The position numbers and the translations under genes were made by a program. A model generated the notes under the pieces. That model ran no database searches. It had not been told where the DNA came from and worked only from the letters and a program-made list of their open reading frames with translations. From Burkholderiales bacterium (lineage in GTDB: Bacteria > Pseudomonadota > Gammaproteobacteria > Burkholderiales > Burkholderiaceae_D): a stretch of 5,322 nt of DNA. Positions 1-5,322 of the stretch are shown here, piece after piece. The first letter of the stretch is position 1. Every line of letters starts with the position of its first letter. The DNA is taken from the NCBI GenBank assembly GCA_005800405.1, contig SYFN01000120.1, positions 1-5,322 of the forward strand. The letters are read 5' to 3'.

Positions 1-125
1 GAATCCAATCTAAGATCTCAGGATAGGCTTGGGACCGGTACCCGGTTACGCCGCCGCTAACTGGTTCCCTTTTACTCCGCCGTTCACACAGTTCAAAAAT
101 TGCTGAGTAAAGTTCCTTGTAAAAG

Positions 126-144
126 GGATTTGTTCAGCGCTTCC
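126..144 (-). repeat. IS5-like terminal inverted repeat (outer end facing right)
   Basis: Read on the minus strand this is GGAAGCGCTGAACAAATCC. It shares an exact 13-mer, GCTGAACAAATCC, with the opposite-facing copy at 457-476, and 16 of 19 positions overall. The general form (GGAAG, then GC, then GAACAA, then TCC) resembles the end of IS5 as I remember it. The next four bases outward, CTAA at 145-148, fit the YTAR target preferred by IS5-group elements. If this is right, the body of an element runs leftwards out of the window. No transposase can be recognised in the 125 bases available, so the family assignment is tentative. Confidence 0.4.
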
Positions 145-148
145 CTAA

Positions 149-452
149 GCCTTTCGCTGAGCTGGCGGCGATGGTATCGCGTGCGGCGCGAGGTTGGCAT
201 TCCGGTGGTGACCAGCTGGAATCTTGGCGTCCCTGCCGTCGCCGATCGCGTTGTACGCGAGGGTGCGGCCGATATTGTGATGCTAGGCCGGCCCTATCGA
301 ACCCGCACTGGCCCCTATGGGCAGCGCGCGAACTGGCTCACCCCGATCCGTGGGCGCTGCTGCCTCAAGACTGGGCATGGTGGCTGTGTAACTTCCGGGC
401 GCATCCTGATTGTATCGGCTGGCCGATCTCTGTCGAATCTGTCCAAAAATAG
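149..452 (+). pseudogene. Old Yellow Enzyme-type NADH:flavin oxidoreductase, C-terminal remnant
   Basis: Joining pieces from two reading frames gives a recognisable C-terminus of an FMN-dependent NADH:flavin oxidoreductase (OYE superfamily, TIM barrel). A piece in the frame of position 150 reads PFAELAAMVS. The frame of position 181 continues with VRREVGIPVVTSWNLG and DIVMLGRP, the phosphate-binding end of the barrel. From about 294 the first frame resumes with ALSNPHWPLWAARELAHPD and LLPQDWAWWL, the typical tail, and stops at TAG 450-452. Only roughly 95 to 100 residues of a family usually near 360 to 400 remain; the start and most of the barrel are missing. The left break coincides with the IS-like end at 126-144, and another IS-like end begins just beyond the stop. 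Two frame changes (about 165-184 and about 288-293) rule out a working product unless there are sequencing errors. Its former substrate cannot be told. Confidence 0.75.
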
Positions 453-456
453 GCAC

Positions 457-476
457 GGTAGGTGCTGAACAAATCC
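457..476 (+). repeat. IS5-like terminal inverted repeat (outer end facing left)
   Basis: The sequence GGTAGGTGCTGAACAAATCC begins five bases after the stop of the oxidoreductase remnant. It is the inverted partner of 126-144, with an exact 13-base core. The GG end points left, so the associated element would extend rightwards from here. No transposase frame is recognisable to the right before the unrelated gene at 636-1209, so only an end or a decayed element appears to be left. No clear YTAR target duplication is visible just outside it. An alternative is that 126-476 is one small element whose outer ends begin with GGATTTG, but its flanks show no matching target duplication. Confidence 0.4.
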
Positions 477-633
477 ACGTTTTATGGCGAGCCGGCACGG
501 CGGCGCGGCGCGGGGACCCGAAAAACAAGCGTTTGGTGCCATTGACCGTGCCACAACAATTTTTGGGTTGATTGAATCAACGCCTTCCTGGCCTGGTGCA
601 AGCCGGTGTCTTTTGCCAGTGTCCCGAGCGATC
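477..633. other. gene-free stretch, includes a short palindrome
   Basis: About 160 bases lie between the IS-like end and the stop of the minus-strand orphan gene. The first half is very GC-rich (runs of GGCGGCGCGGCGCG near 500-515) and the second half is mixed. I see no supported coding frame, terminator or RNA gene. The only structure is the 15-base perfect palindrome at 567-581. Confidence 0.5.
567..581. repeat. 15-bp perfect palindrome, possible operator-like site
   Basis: GTTGATT-G-AATCAAC is a perfect 7+7 inverted repeat around one base. As a hairpin it would have only about five AT-leaning pairs and no adjacent T-run on either strand, so it is not a convincing terminator. As a two-fold site it could be bound by a dimeric regulator. 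It lies 52 bases beyond the stop codon of the orphan gene, an odd place for an operator of that gene. A chance occurrence is possible. Confidence 0.25.
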
Positions 634-1209
634 TCAAGTTTCCATCAAAACAAAGTTATGGAAGAGATCATCGGTGACGACCAGAAGCTCTCTACTGGCA
701 TCCCAGATATCGACCGAGTATTCTTTTGATTCAGCTTTCATGGTGCCGATTGAAAAATAACCGTGCATCACTTTGTCTTTGATTGCTGCGAGGAGCGGAA
801 GGAAATCGGAGTCGTCGGAATTGAAGAATAATTCCACTTTTTGTGTGAGTGGATTGGTTTTGTCTTCCATATGTAAAAAGGCTTCGAGTTTTTTATCATG
901 CTTGAGTCTGTTGGCCAACGCAGGGTTTTCAATGGAGAAGTTTTGTTTTTCCTTGATTAAAATTTCTTCGTCGTAGTAACTCAAGATGCCTTCCCAAAGT
1001 AATTCACAAGCGGTGAACGACAAGAACACTGAGAACAACGCATCATAACCTTCGATGGTGTGCTTATCGAGATGGGTTACCTTCAAGCCGTCAAACCAGT
1101 AGGCCAATGTAAATCGCCTCACAAACCGCTGAAACTTCACCGCTTTTTCAGGAGGCAGCTCGCTTGCAATTATGGACCATTCAATAAGCCCTGTCGGAAA
1201 AATAATCAT
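634..1209 (-). CDS. hypothetical protein, AT-rich orphan with weak HEPN-like C-terminus
   Basis: This encodes a 191-residue soluble protein with no signal peptide or membrane segment. I do not recognise the family. It is rich in Lys, Glu, Phe and Leu and probably largely helical. Near the C-terminus, residues 143-152 read IKDKVMHGYF, followed by a VDIWD stretch. This resembles the end of HEPN-domain proteins (HepT-like and others), where an R-N-x-x-x-H motif is followed by Gly and an aromatic. Here the Arg and Asn are replaced by Lys144 and Asp145, with His149 kept, so RNase activity would be doubtful even if the fold is right. The gene is visibly richer in A and T than everything around it, which suggests acquisition by transfer. 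I chose ATG at 1209. An ATG at 1311 would add 34 residues, but that extension changes composition abruptly and its ATG directly abuts a -10-like TATACT. No strong ribosome binding site precedes either start. There is no partner gene beside it. Confidence 0.65.
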   Translation of the reverse strand: MIIFPTGLIEWSIIASELPPEKAVKFQRFVRRFTLAYWFDGLKVTHLDKHTIEGYDALFSVFLSFTACELLWEGILSYYDEEILIKEKQNFSIENPALANRLKHDKKLEAFLHMEDKTNPLTQKVELFFNSDDSDFLPLLAAIKDKVMHGYFSIGTMKAESKEYSVDIWDASRELLVVTDDLFHNFVLMET

Positions 1210-1311
1210 GGCCTTTTCTTCTACTTTTTGTTTGTAAACTGCTCGCGAACATCGGCGGTTGGTGTAATTTCCCCGATCAACTAGTCTGAGCGCGTGGCAC
1301 TGAGTTTGCAT

Positions 1312-1317
1312 AGTATA
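1312..1317 (-). promoter_or_regulatory. possible -10 box for the AT-rich orphan gene
   Basis: Read on the minus strand this is TATACT, one mismatch from the sigma-70 -10 consensus TATAAT. No good -35 hexamer is found at 16-18 bases upstream (CCAGAA at 17). If used, transcription would start near 1304 and reach the ATG at 1209 after a leader of about 95 bases. That would exclude the upstream ATG at 1311 as a start. Confidence 0.25.
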
Positions 1318-1478
1318 GACCGCTATTTAACCCATTCTGGGACTGAACTACCGCACATAGCGCCAGTGTGTCTGCAATCTGGCTAACGAATGCGGATTTT
1401 ACGTACAGTGAATTGCCGTTTTTATAATCCACAAGGTCGCCTCGCTGCTTGGCGCAACACGCCGCGCGGGGCAAAGTG

Positions 1479-1841
1479 ATGTGCGAGGACGAGAAAATTC
1501 GACGCATGGATAATCTACCGACATTGATGCGCGAGCTGCGCTGCAAGTACTCAGATGAGGTGCCGCTCGAAGTGCTGGAAGCGTACTGCAAACGCTATCT
1601 GCATTATTACCATCGGTATGTGGCGCATCAGCCTGGGCTGTTTTATGGTGCGTGGGGATGGTCGGAAGCTCGGCGACGAGAATTTCGAAAAGCGTTTGAT
1701 GCGAGTCGGGGGTCAAAAATTCAAACCTCTAAATCACACCAGTCTCGCGCAAGCGATGAAGTTCCGCTTGAGTCAATCCCAGCTCCCCCAGAATCGCATC
1801 CGTATCTGCCCCCAGTGCCGGCGGTGCGCGACGATAACTGA
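1479..1841 (+). CDS. small hypothetical protein, 3' end overlapping the CoA-transferase gene
   Basis: The frame encodes about 120 residues from ATG 1479, which follows GGGGCAAAG, a passable ribosome binding site; ATG 1449 would add ten. I do not recognise the product. The first 75 or so residues look like real protein: charged and amphipathic, with an aromatic-rich segment (YCKRYLHYYHRYVAHQPGLF, then YGAWGW) and a basic EARRREFRK stretch. No signal peptide or membrane segment is visible. The last 38 residues, from about 1729 on, lie antisense to the 3' end of the CoA-transferase gene and are a low-complexity Ser/Pro tail. They are probably read-through, implying that the gene has lost its natural 3' end to rearrangement. 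It is convergent with the catabolic gene train and need not be related to it. It could also be a remnant or a chance open frame. Confidence 0.4.
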   Translation: MCEDEKIRRMDNLPTLMRELRCKYSDEVPLEVLEAYCKRYLHYYHRYVAHQPGLFYGAWGWSEARRREFRKAFDASRGSKIQTSKSHQSRASDEVPLESIPAPPESHPYLPPVPAVRDDN

Positions 1842-2946
1842 CTGGCGTCGCGCTCAAGCGCATGGGACTGGCTACGAGATCCACCTTGCCATACGTCTCT
1901 GATGCCATGCCGATGCGCATGCCCCGCGATTGAACCTGTGGGTCGGTAAATACACGGTCGATCGTATTGATGGGACCACACGGAAAGCTGGCTTGCTCGG
2001 CCAGCGAGCACCACTGATCAATCGTTCGCTGTTTCATCAGGGGTTCTAAAAGAGTGAGCAGTGCAGCCCGATGCTCAACGCGCGCCGCATTACTGGAAAA
2101 TCTCGGGTCGCGAGCGATCTCATCACGGCCCGACGCACGGCAGAAACTGCCAAACTGAGTGTCGTTGCCTATCGCCAGCATCAGGTGACCATCGGCGCAG
2201 GCGAATGGCTGGTAGGGCACGATGGAGGGATGGGCACTGCCCATACGCATGGGTACCTCGCCGGCCAGCAGGTAATTTCCCGCTTGATTCGCCAGCGTGG
2301 CCACCTGCACATCCAGCAAAGCGATATCGATGTGCTGGCCTTGCTGCGTGCGACTGCGGTGATATAACGCGGCGAGGATGGCATTGGTTGCGTAGAGACC
2401 GGTGAAAATATCCACGACCGCGACGCCGACCTTTTGTGGTCCGCCACCGATGACCGTGTCGGCCTCGCCCGTAATGCTCATCAAGCCGCCCATCGCTTGA
2501 ATCAGGGCATCGTAACCGGGTCGTTCTGCATAGGGACCGTGCTGACCAAAGCCCGTGATCGAGCAGTAGATCAGTCCCGGATTGATCGTTGACAGTGTGT
2601 CGTAATCCAGACCGTGTTTCTCCAGACCGCCTACTTTGAAATTTTCGACCAGCACATCGGCGGTGCGCACCAGCTTGTGCAGAATCTCGCGCCCCGGCGC
2701 TTGAGTGAAGTCGATTGTCAGGGAGCGTTTGTTCCGATTCGCGCAGAAAAAATAGGCCGCATCGCGATCACTGCCATTGGTATGCGCGACAAACGGCGGG
2801 CCCCAGCTTCGCGTGTCGTCGCCAACGCCAAGGCGTTCTACCTTGATCACCTCTGCGCCGAGATCAGCGAGATTCTGGGTGGACCAGGGACCCGCCAAAA
2901 CACGCGACAGGTCGAGTACCTTGATACCGTCAAGTGCGCCGCTCAT
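1729..2946 (-). CDS. CaiB/BaiF (class III) CoA-transferase, glutarate/succinate-type
   Basis: This is a complete 405-residue family III CoA-transferase, the usual length. These enzymes form interlocked dimers and move CoA between carboxylates through an aspartyl-CoA anhydride. The N-terminal domain opens with GIKVLDLSRVLAGPW and LGAEVIKVE; the likely catalytic residue is Asp146 in PGYDALIQAMGG. Several stretches recall human SUGCT (succinyl-CoA:glutarate CoA-transferase) as I remember it: GDDTRSWGPPF (42-52), NRNKRSLTIDF (70-80), YCSITGFGQHGPY (127-139), GSAHPSIVPYQ (236-246) and GPINTIDRVFTDPQV (324-338). A C5 dicarboxylate acceptor such as glutarate is therefore a fair guess, with succinyl-CoA as donor. 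That would fit nicotinate breakdown beside the enamidase gene. A different dicarboxylate is possible. The start is fixed by an in-frame TGA two codons upstream. No Shine-Dalgarno sequence is visible, and the gene is 88 bases behind the enamidase gene rather than tightly coupled. It is the last gene of the train; its tail faces the small ORF. Confidence 0.93.
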   Translation of the reverse strand: MSGALDGIKVLDLSRVLAGPWSTQNLADLGAEVIKVERLGVGDDTRSWGPPFVAHTNGSDRDAAYFFCANRNKRSLTIDFTQAPGREILHKLVRTADVLVENFKVGGLEKHGLDYDTLSTINPGLIYCSITGFGQHGPYAERPGYDALIQAMGGLMSITGEADTVIGGGPQKVGVAVVDIFTGLYATNAILAALYHRSRTQQGQHIDIALLDVQVATLANQAGNYLLAGEVPMRMGSAHPSIVPYQPFACADGHLMLAIGNDTQFGSFCRASGRDEIARDPRFSSNAARVEHRAALLTLLEPLMKQRTIDQWCSLAEQASFPCGPINTIDRVFTDPQVQSRGMRIGMASETYGKVDLVASPMRLSATPVSYRRAPPALGADTDAILGELGLTQAELHRLRETGVI

Positions 2947-3034
2947 GAAACATCAGACAAAAGGATGAGTGATGGTTCCGTACCTCCAGCGATCAGCGAG
3001 GACCGGACGCAAATGTTGTGTATCGCGAGATGAT

Positions 3035-4240
3035 TCACCGTGACAGGGATCCGCGATGCATCACGGGTACCTCCATCGCAGGTGGCGTATTTCTGCTGCG
3101 GTGGCAGCGTACGATACCGTCAATCATCACCATGCCGACACCCGGGAGATCGCCCAGCTGTAGGCTGTCGAGAAAATCTTTGCCAGCGGTGTGCTGCGCA
3201 CGATCCATGAAAACAAAATCGGCAGCGCGCCCCACTTCGATCAATCCGCAATTCAAATAACGCAAACGCGCCGTGTTTCCGGTGGCGAAGCAGAATGCCA
3301 GTTCGGTCGGAATGTCGGCCAGACTGGCCAATTGCGCGATCATGCGCAATATACCCAGCGGCTGCACGCCGGATCCTGCAGGGCCATCGGTACCCAGGAT
3401 CACACGGTGCAAGCAATTCAATTCATGAGCGTGACGCGCGGTCAGTATCGAGATGCGCTCATTACCGTTGTGCACCAGCTCGATACCACGTGTCGATTGT
3501 TCGCACAGATCGCACACCTCTTTGTAGGGTAGGGACGTATGGCCACCGTTGATGTGACCGATGATGTCGGCATCGGCTTCGAGGATCACATCCTTGCCGA
3601 TCAGGCCCGATCCCGGAATCGAAGGGCCACCGGTATGAATGGTGCTTTGAATCCCGTATTTGCGTGCCCACGCCACCATGCGCTGCGCTTCGTCACCGGC
3701 TTTGACGCTGCCCAATCCGACCTCGCCGAGCAAGGTGACACCGGCAGCCGCGAGTTCGGCGAAATCGGATTCGACCATGCCTTTTTCAATGACTGGCGCA
3801 CCGGCAAGCACTTTGACGCCCGAGGGACGAAATGCATCGAACGCGCGTTGCGAAGCGATGGCCATCGCCTTGAGTCCCACGATATCTTTGGGCCTGCCGG
3901 GGTAATGCACTTCGCCTGCCGAAATCATGGTGGTCACACCACCATGCAAGGCGGAGTCGATCCAGTTGATCTGATTTTGCCTCGGAGTCCAGTCCCCTGC
4001 GACGGGGTGCACATGAGAATCGATCAGCCCGGGTGAGACCACGGTACCGCGACAATCAATCCACGTATCAGCGCCCTCGGCGTCGCAGTCTTTTTGCTTG
4101 CCGACGGCGATAATCTTCCCGTCGTTGACCACGATCGTATCGGCCTCGTGGATCGGGTGCTGCAAATCCCCCGAGAGCAGGAGGCCAATATTGCTGATGA
4201 CGACTTTGCCGGATTGTTCTGCTATTGCCGCAGTAGCCAT
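3035..4240 (-). CDS. ena: enamidase (6-oxo-tetrahydronicotinate amidohydrolase)
   Basis: This is a 401-residue cytosolic member of the amidohydrolase superfamily, strongly resembling the bifunctional enamidase of Eubacterium barkeri as I remember it. That enzyme hydrolyses 1,4,5,6-tetrahydro-6-oxonicotinate to 2-formylglutarate and ammonia. Shared blocks include SALHGGVTTMISAG (96-109), PGRPKD (114-119), GEVGLG (172-177), HTGGPSIPGS (202-211), HINGG (229-233), PLGILR (294-299), ATGN (319-322) and SRNTPPA (382-388). All metal-site ligands expected for the family are present: His76 and His78 in DSHVHP, Glu173, His202, His229 and Asp285 in LGTDGP. The N-terminus (about 10-70) and the end form the usual beta-sandwich. 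Compared with the clostridial enzyme there are about ten extra N-terminal residues and a short C-terminal tail. ATG 4240 lies 32 bases after the nicotinamidase stop, with a weak GAGTGAGA upstream, so the two are probably co-transcribed. A dihydroorotase or hydantoinase is less likely given the specific blocks. Confidence 0.88.
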   Translation of the reverse strand: MATAAIAEQSGKVVISNIGLLLSGDLQHPIHEADTIVVNDGKIIAVGKQKDCDAEGADTWIDCRGTVVSPGLIDSHVHPVAGDWTPRQNQINWIDSALHGGVTTMISAGEVHYPGRPKDIVGLKAMAIASQRAFDAFRPSGVKVLAGAPVIEKGMVESDFAELAAAGVTLLGEVGLGSVKAGDEAQRMVAWARKYGIQSTIHTGGPSIPGSGLIGKDVILEADADIIGHINGGHTSLPYKEVCDLCEQSTRGIELVHNGNERISILTARHAHELNCLHRVILGTDGPAGSGVQPLGILRMIAQLASLADIPTELAFCFATGNTARLRYLNCGLIEVGRAADFVFMDRAQHTAGKDFLDSLQLGDLPGVGMVMIDGIVRCHRSRNTPPAMEVPVMHRGSLSR

Positions 4241-4272
4241 GGTGATCTCACTCGCTCAAGCTTGTAGCCGCA

Positions 4273-4998
4273 TCAGGCCAAATCGGATGACTGAATGCGC
4301 TCGATGCCCTTGGCTTTCATGTTTTCCCATGCCTTGGCCACCGAGCCATTGAGATCAATGCCGCGGCACGCATCTTCAATCACATAGACTTCGAAGCCGG
4401 CCGATTTGGCGTCAAGTGCAGTCCAGGCAACGCAAAAATCCGTTGCCAGTCCGGTGACGTAAACGGTCTTGAGCTTACGCTCTTTGAGGTAACCCGCCAG
4501 ACCGGTGTTTGCCTTGCGATCTGCTTCCTCAAACGCCGAATAGCTATCGGTACCTTCGTGGTAGCCCTTGCGGATAATTAGCTGCGCGTGTGGAATCACC
4601 AGGTCTTTATGTAGATCGGCATCAATCGTGCCTTGCACGCAATGATCCGGCCACAGTACTTGCTCACCATAGGAGAGCTTGGTCGTCTCGAAAGGCTTTT
4701 TGCCTGCGTGCGAAGAGGCAAAAGAGACATGACCCTTGGTGTGCCAATCTTGCGTAATGACGACGTTCTTGAATTTTTGGGCGATCGCGTTGATGACGGG
4801 GACGACTTCATCCCCCTTGTTGACTGGCAGCGTACCCCCAGGCACAAAACAGTTCTGCACATCCACCACGATGAGGGCGCTGGCATCGTTGATCTTGACC
4901 CCAGCGCTCGCTGTAAAACCAACGCCACCCAGAGCGGCCAGCATACCGGCGCCACCGAGCAATCTGAGGGTATCTCTACGACTGTACTGATCTTTCAT
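4273..4998 (-). CDS. pncA: nicotinamidase with twin-arginine signal peptide
   Basis: This 241-residue cysteine hydrolase of the isochorismatase superfamily is predicted to convert nicotinamide to nicotinate and ammonia. The catalytic triad is Asp46 (IVVDVQNCF), Lys144 (IIRKGYHEG) and Cys189 (GLATDFCV). Asp84, His86 and His90 in QDWHTKGH match the metal site, with FASSH just after. WPDHCVQG (116-123), DSYSAF (151-156) and EDACRG (208-213) are typical of nicotinamidases rather than isochorismatases. Unlike cytosolic E. coli PncA, it has an N-terminal extension with SRRDTLRLL (6-14), a glycine/alanine-rich hydrophobic stretch (about 12-30) and an ASA cleavage site ending at residue 32, so export of the folded enzyme by the Tat system is expected. 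ATG 4998 is chosen because an excellent ribosome binding site precedes it and because it places the twin arginines correctly; the frame is open up to 5055. It lies between the importer ATPase and the enamidase genes, which suggests a catabolic role rather than NAD salvage. Confidence 0.92.
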   Translation of the reverse strand: MKDQYSRRDTLRLLGGAGMLAALGGVGFTASAGVKINDASALIVVDVQNCFVPGGTLPVNKGDEVVPVINAIAQKFKNVVITQDWHTKGHVSFASSHAGKKPFETTKLSYGEQVLWPDHCVQGTIDADLHKDLVIPHAQLIIRKGYHEGTDSYSAFEEADRKANTGLAGYLKERKLKTVYVTGLATDFCVAWTALDAKSAGFEVYVIEDACRGIDLNGSVAKAWENMKAKGIERIQSSDLA

Positions 4999-5004
4999 GT
5001 TGTT

Positions 5005-5010
5005 CTCCTC
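5005..5010 (-). promoter_or_regulatory. ribosome binding site of the nicotinamidase gene
   Basis: On the minus strand GAGGAG is followed by the six-base spacer AACAAC and then ATG at 4998. This decides the start among several in-frame candidates (GTG 5055, ATG 5034 and ATG 4998) and leaves the Tat signal peptide with a normal short n-region. Confidence 0.85.
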
Positions 5011-5055
5011 GTACCACGTTGAAAAAAAGGTCATCACCGACCACCCGACTAGCAC

Positions 5056-5322
5056 CTACCACGACATCGACAATGACAAATACGCTTGCTGTACCTCCTC
5101 ATTGGCAGCCAGGTCCTGCATCGATCCCGAGAACCGTATCTGCCCCTGTTCCAGCACATACGCACGATCGCATACTAGCCGCGCAAAGTGAAGATTCTGC
5201 TCGGATAGCAAAATGGCAAGGCCCTGCTGCTTCAACTGCGTGATCATGTGCGCCATCTGTTCAACAATCACTGGCGCCACGCCCTCAGAGGGCTCATCCA
5301 GCATCAGCAGCAATGGGTTACC
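5056..5322 (-). CDS. livF: ABC importer ATPase, LivF-like, C-terminal part
   Basis: Only the last 88 residues are in the window; the gene continues past the right edge, so its start and the Walker A, Q-loop and signature motifs are not seen. The visible part begins at Walker B (PLLLMLDEP), followed by the D-loop SEGVAP, then AILLSEQN and DRAYVLEQGQI, and ends with an AYLSLSMSW tail. This order and wording are typical of LivF, one of two ATPases of branched-chain amino-acid-type (HAAT) importers; such importers also carry urea, amides and aromatic acids. Being 57 bases upstream of the nicotinamidase gene on the same strand, it could serve uptake of nicotinate or a related compound. That is inference from position. 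UrtE-type urea transporter ATPases are similar and cannot be excluded from this fragment. Confidence 0.9.
   Translation of the reverse strand, partial: GNPLLLMLDEPSEGVAPVIVEQMAHMITQLKQQGLAILLSEQNLHFARLVCDRAYVLEQGQIRFSGSMQDLAANEEVQQAYLSLSMSW

Noticed and set aside
555..581. Palindrome at 567-581 as an intrinsic terminator of the orphan gene
   Set aside because: The stem is short and AT-leaning, and no T-run follows on the minus strand.
1210..1311. N-terminal extension of the orphan gene to ATG 1311
   Set aside because: The added 34 residues are Cys/Arg-rich, differ in composition from the rest, lack a ribosome binding site, and start right beside the likely -10 box.
1277..1716. Minus-strand open frames opposite the small plus-strand ORF
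   Set aside because: They are Ser/Arg/Ala-rich translations without recognisable features and look less protein-like than the plus-strand frame.
1549..1776. Peptide SDEVPLE occurring twice in the small plus-strand ORF
   Set aside because: The second copy is antisense to the CoA-transferase C-terminus, and the two DNA copies differ at several positions. Chance is the simpler explanation.
2614..3033. 139-codon plus-strand open frame reaching into the gap between the CoA-transferase and enamidase genes
   Set aside because: Most of it is antisense to conserved CoA-transferase motifs and it has no protein-like features of its own.
3539..4036. 165-codon plus-strand open frame
   Set aside because: It lies wholly antisense to the conserved enamidase gene, and its translation looks like a composition-driven shadow.
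4633..5022. 129-codon plus-strand open frame
   Set aside because: It is antisense to the nicotinamidase catalytic region and signal peptide; no recognisable domain.

Overview
The window looks like a bacterial chromosome segment, most likely from a proteobacterium and perhaps a betaproteobacterium. The grounds are moderately GC-rich coding DNA, a LivF-type importer ATPase, a class III CoA-transferase and a twin-arginine signal peptide. The species cannot be named from the sequence.

The right two thirds (about 1729-5322) is one minus-strand gene train, read from the right edge leftwards. It holds the C-terminal end of a LivF-like ABC-importer ATPase (cut by the window edge), a nicotinamidase with a twin-arginine signal peptide, an amidohydrolase that closely resembles the enamidase of nicotinate fermentation, and a CaiB/BaiF CoA-transferase that resembles succinyl-CoA:glutarate CoA-transferase. 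Together they suggest a catabolic route for vitamin B3. Nicotinamide would be deamidated in the periplasm and the acid imported. After hydroxylation and reduction by enzymes not in this window, tetrahydro-6-oxonicotinate would be opened by the enamidase to 2-formylglutarate. A derived C5 dicarboxylate such as glutarate would then be activated with CoA. The enzyme families are firm; the pathway assembled from them is inference.

The left third (1-1728) is disturbed accessory DNA. Positions 149-452 carry the C-terminal remnant of an Old Yellow Enzyme-type NADH:flavin oxidoreductase that is broken by two frame changes. The remnant sits between two inward-facing 19-20 bp sequences that look like outer ends of IS5-type insertion sequences. 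An AT-rich minus-strand orphan gene (636-1209) follows, with a faint HEPN-like signature near its C-terminus. Next is a small plus-strand ORF (1479-1841) whose 3' part runs into the end of the CoA-transferase gene. Positions 1-125, 477-633 and 1312-1448 hold no gene I can support. No tRNA, rRNA, CRISPR array, complete transposase or convincing intrinsic terminator was found.
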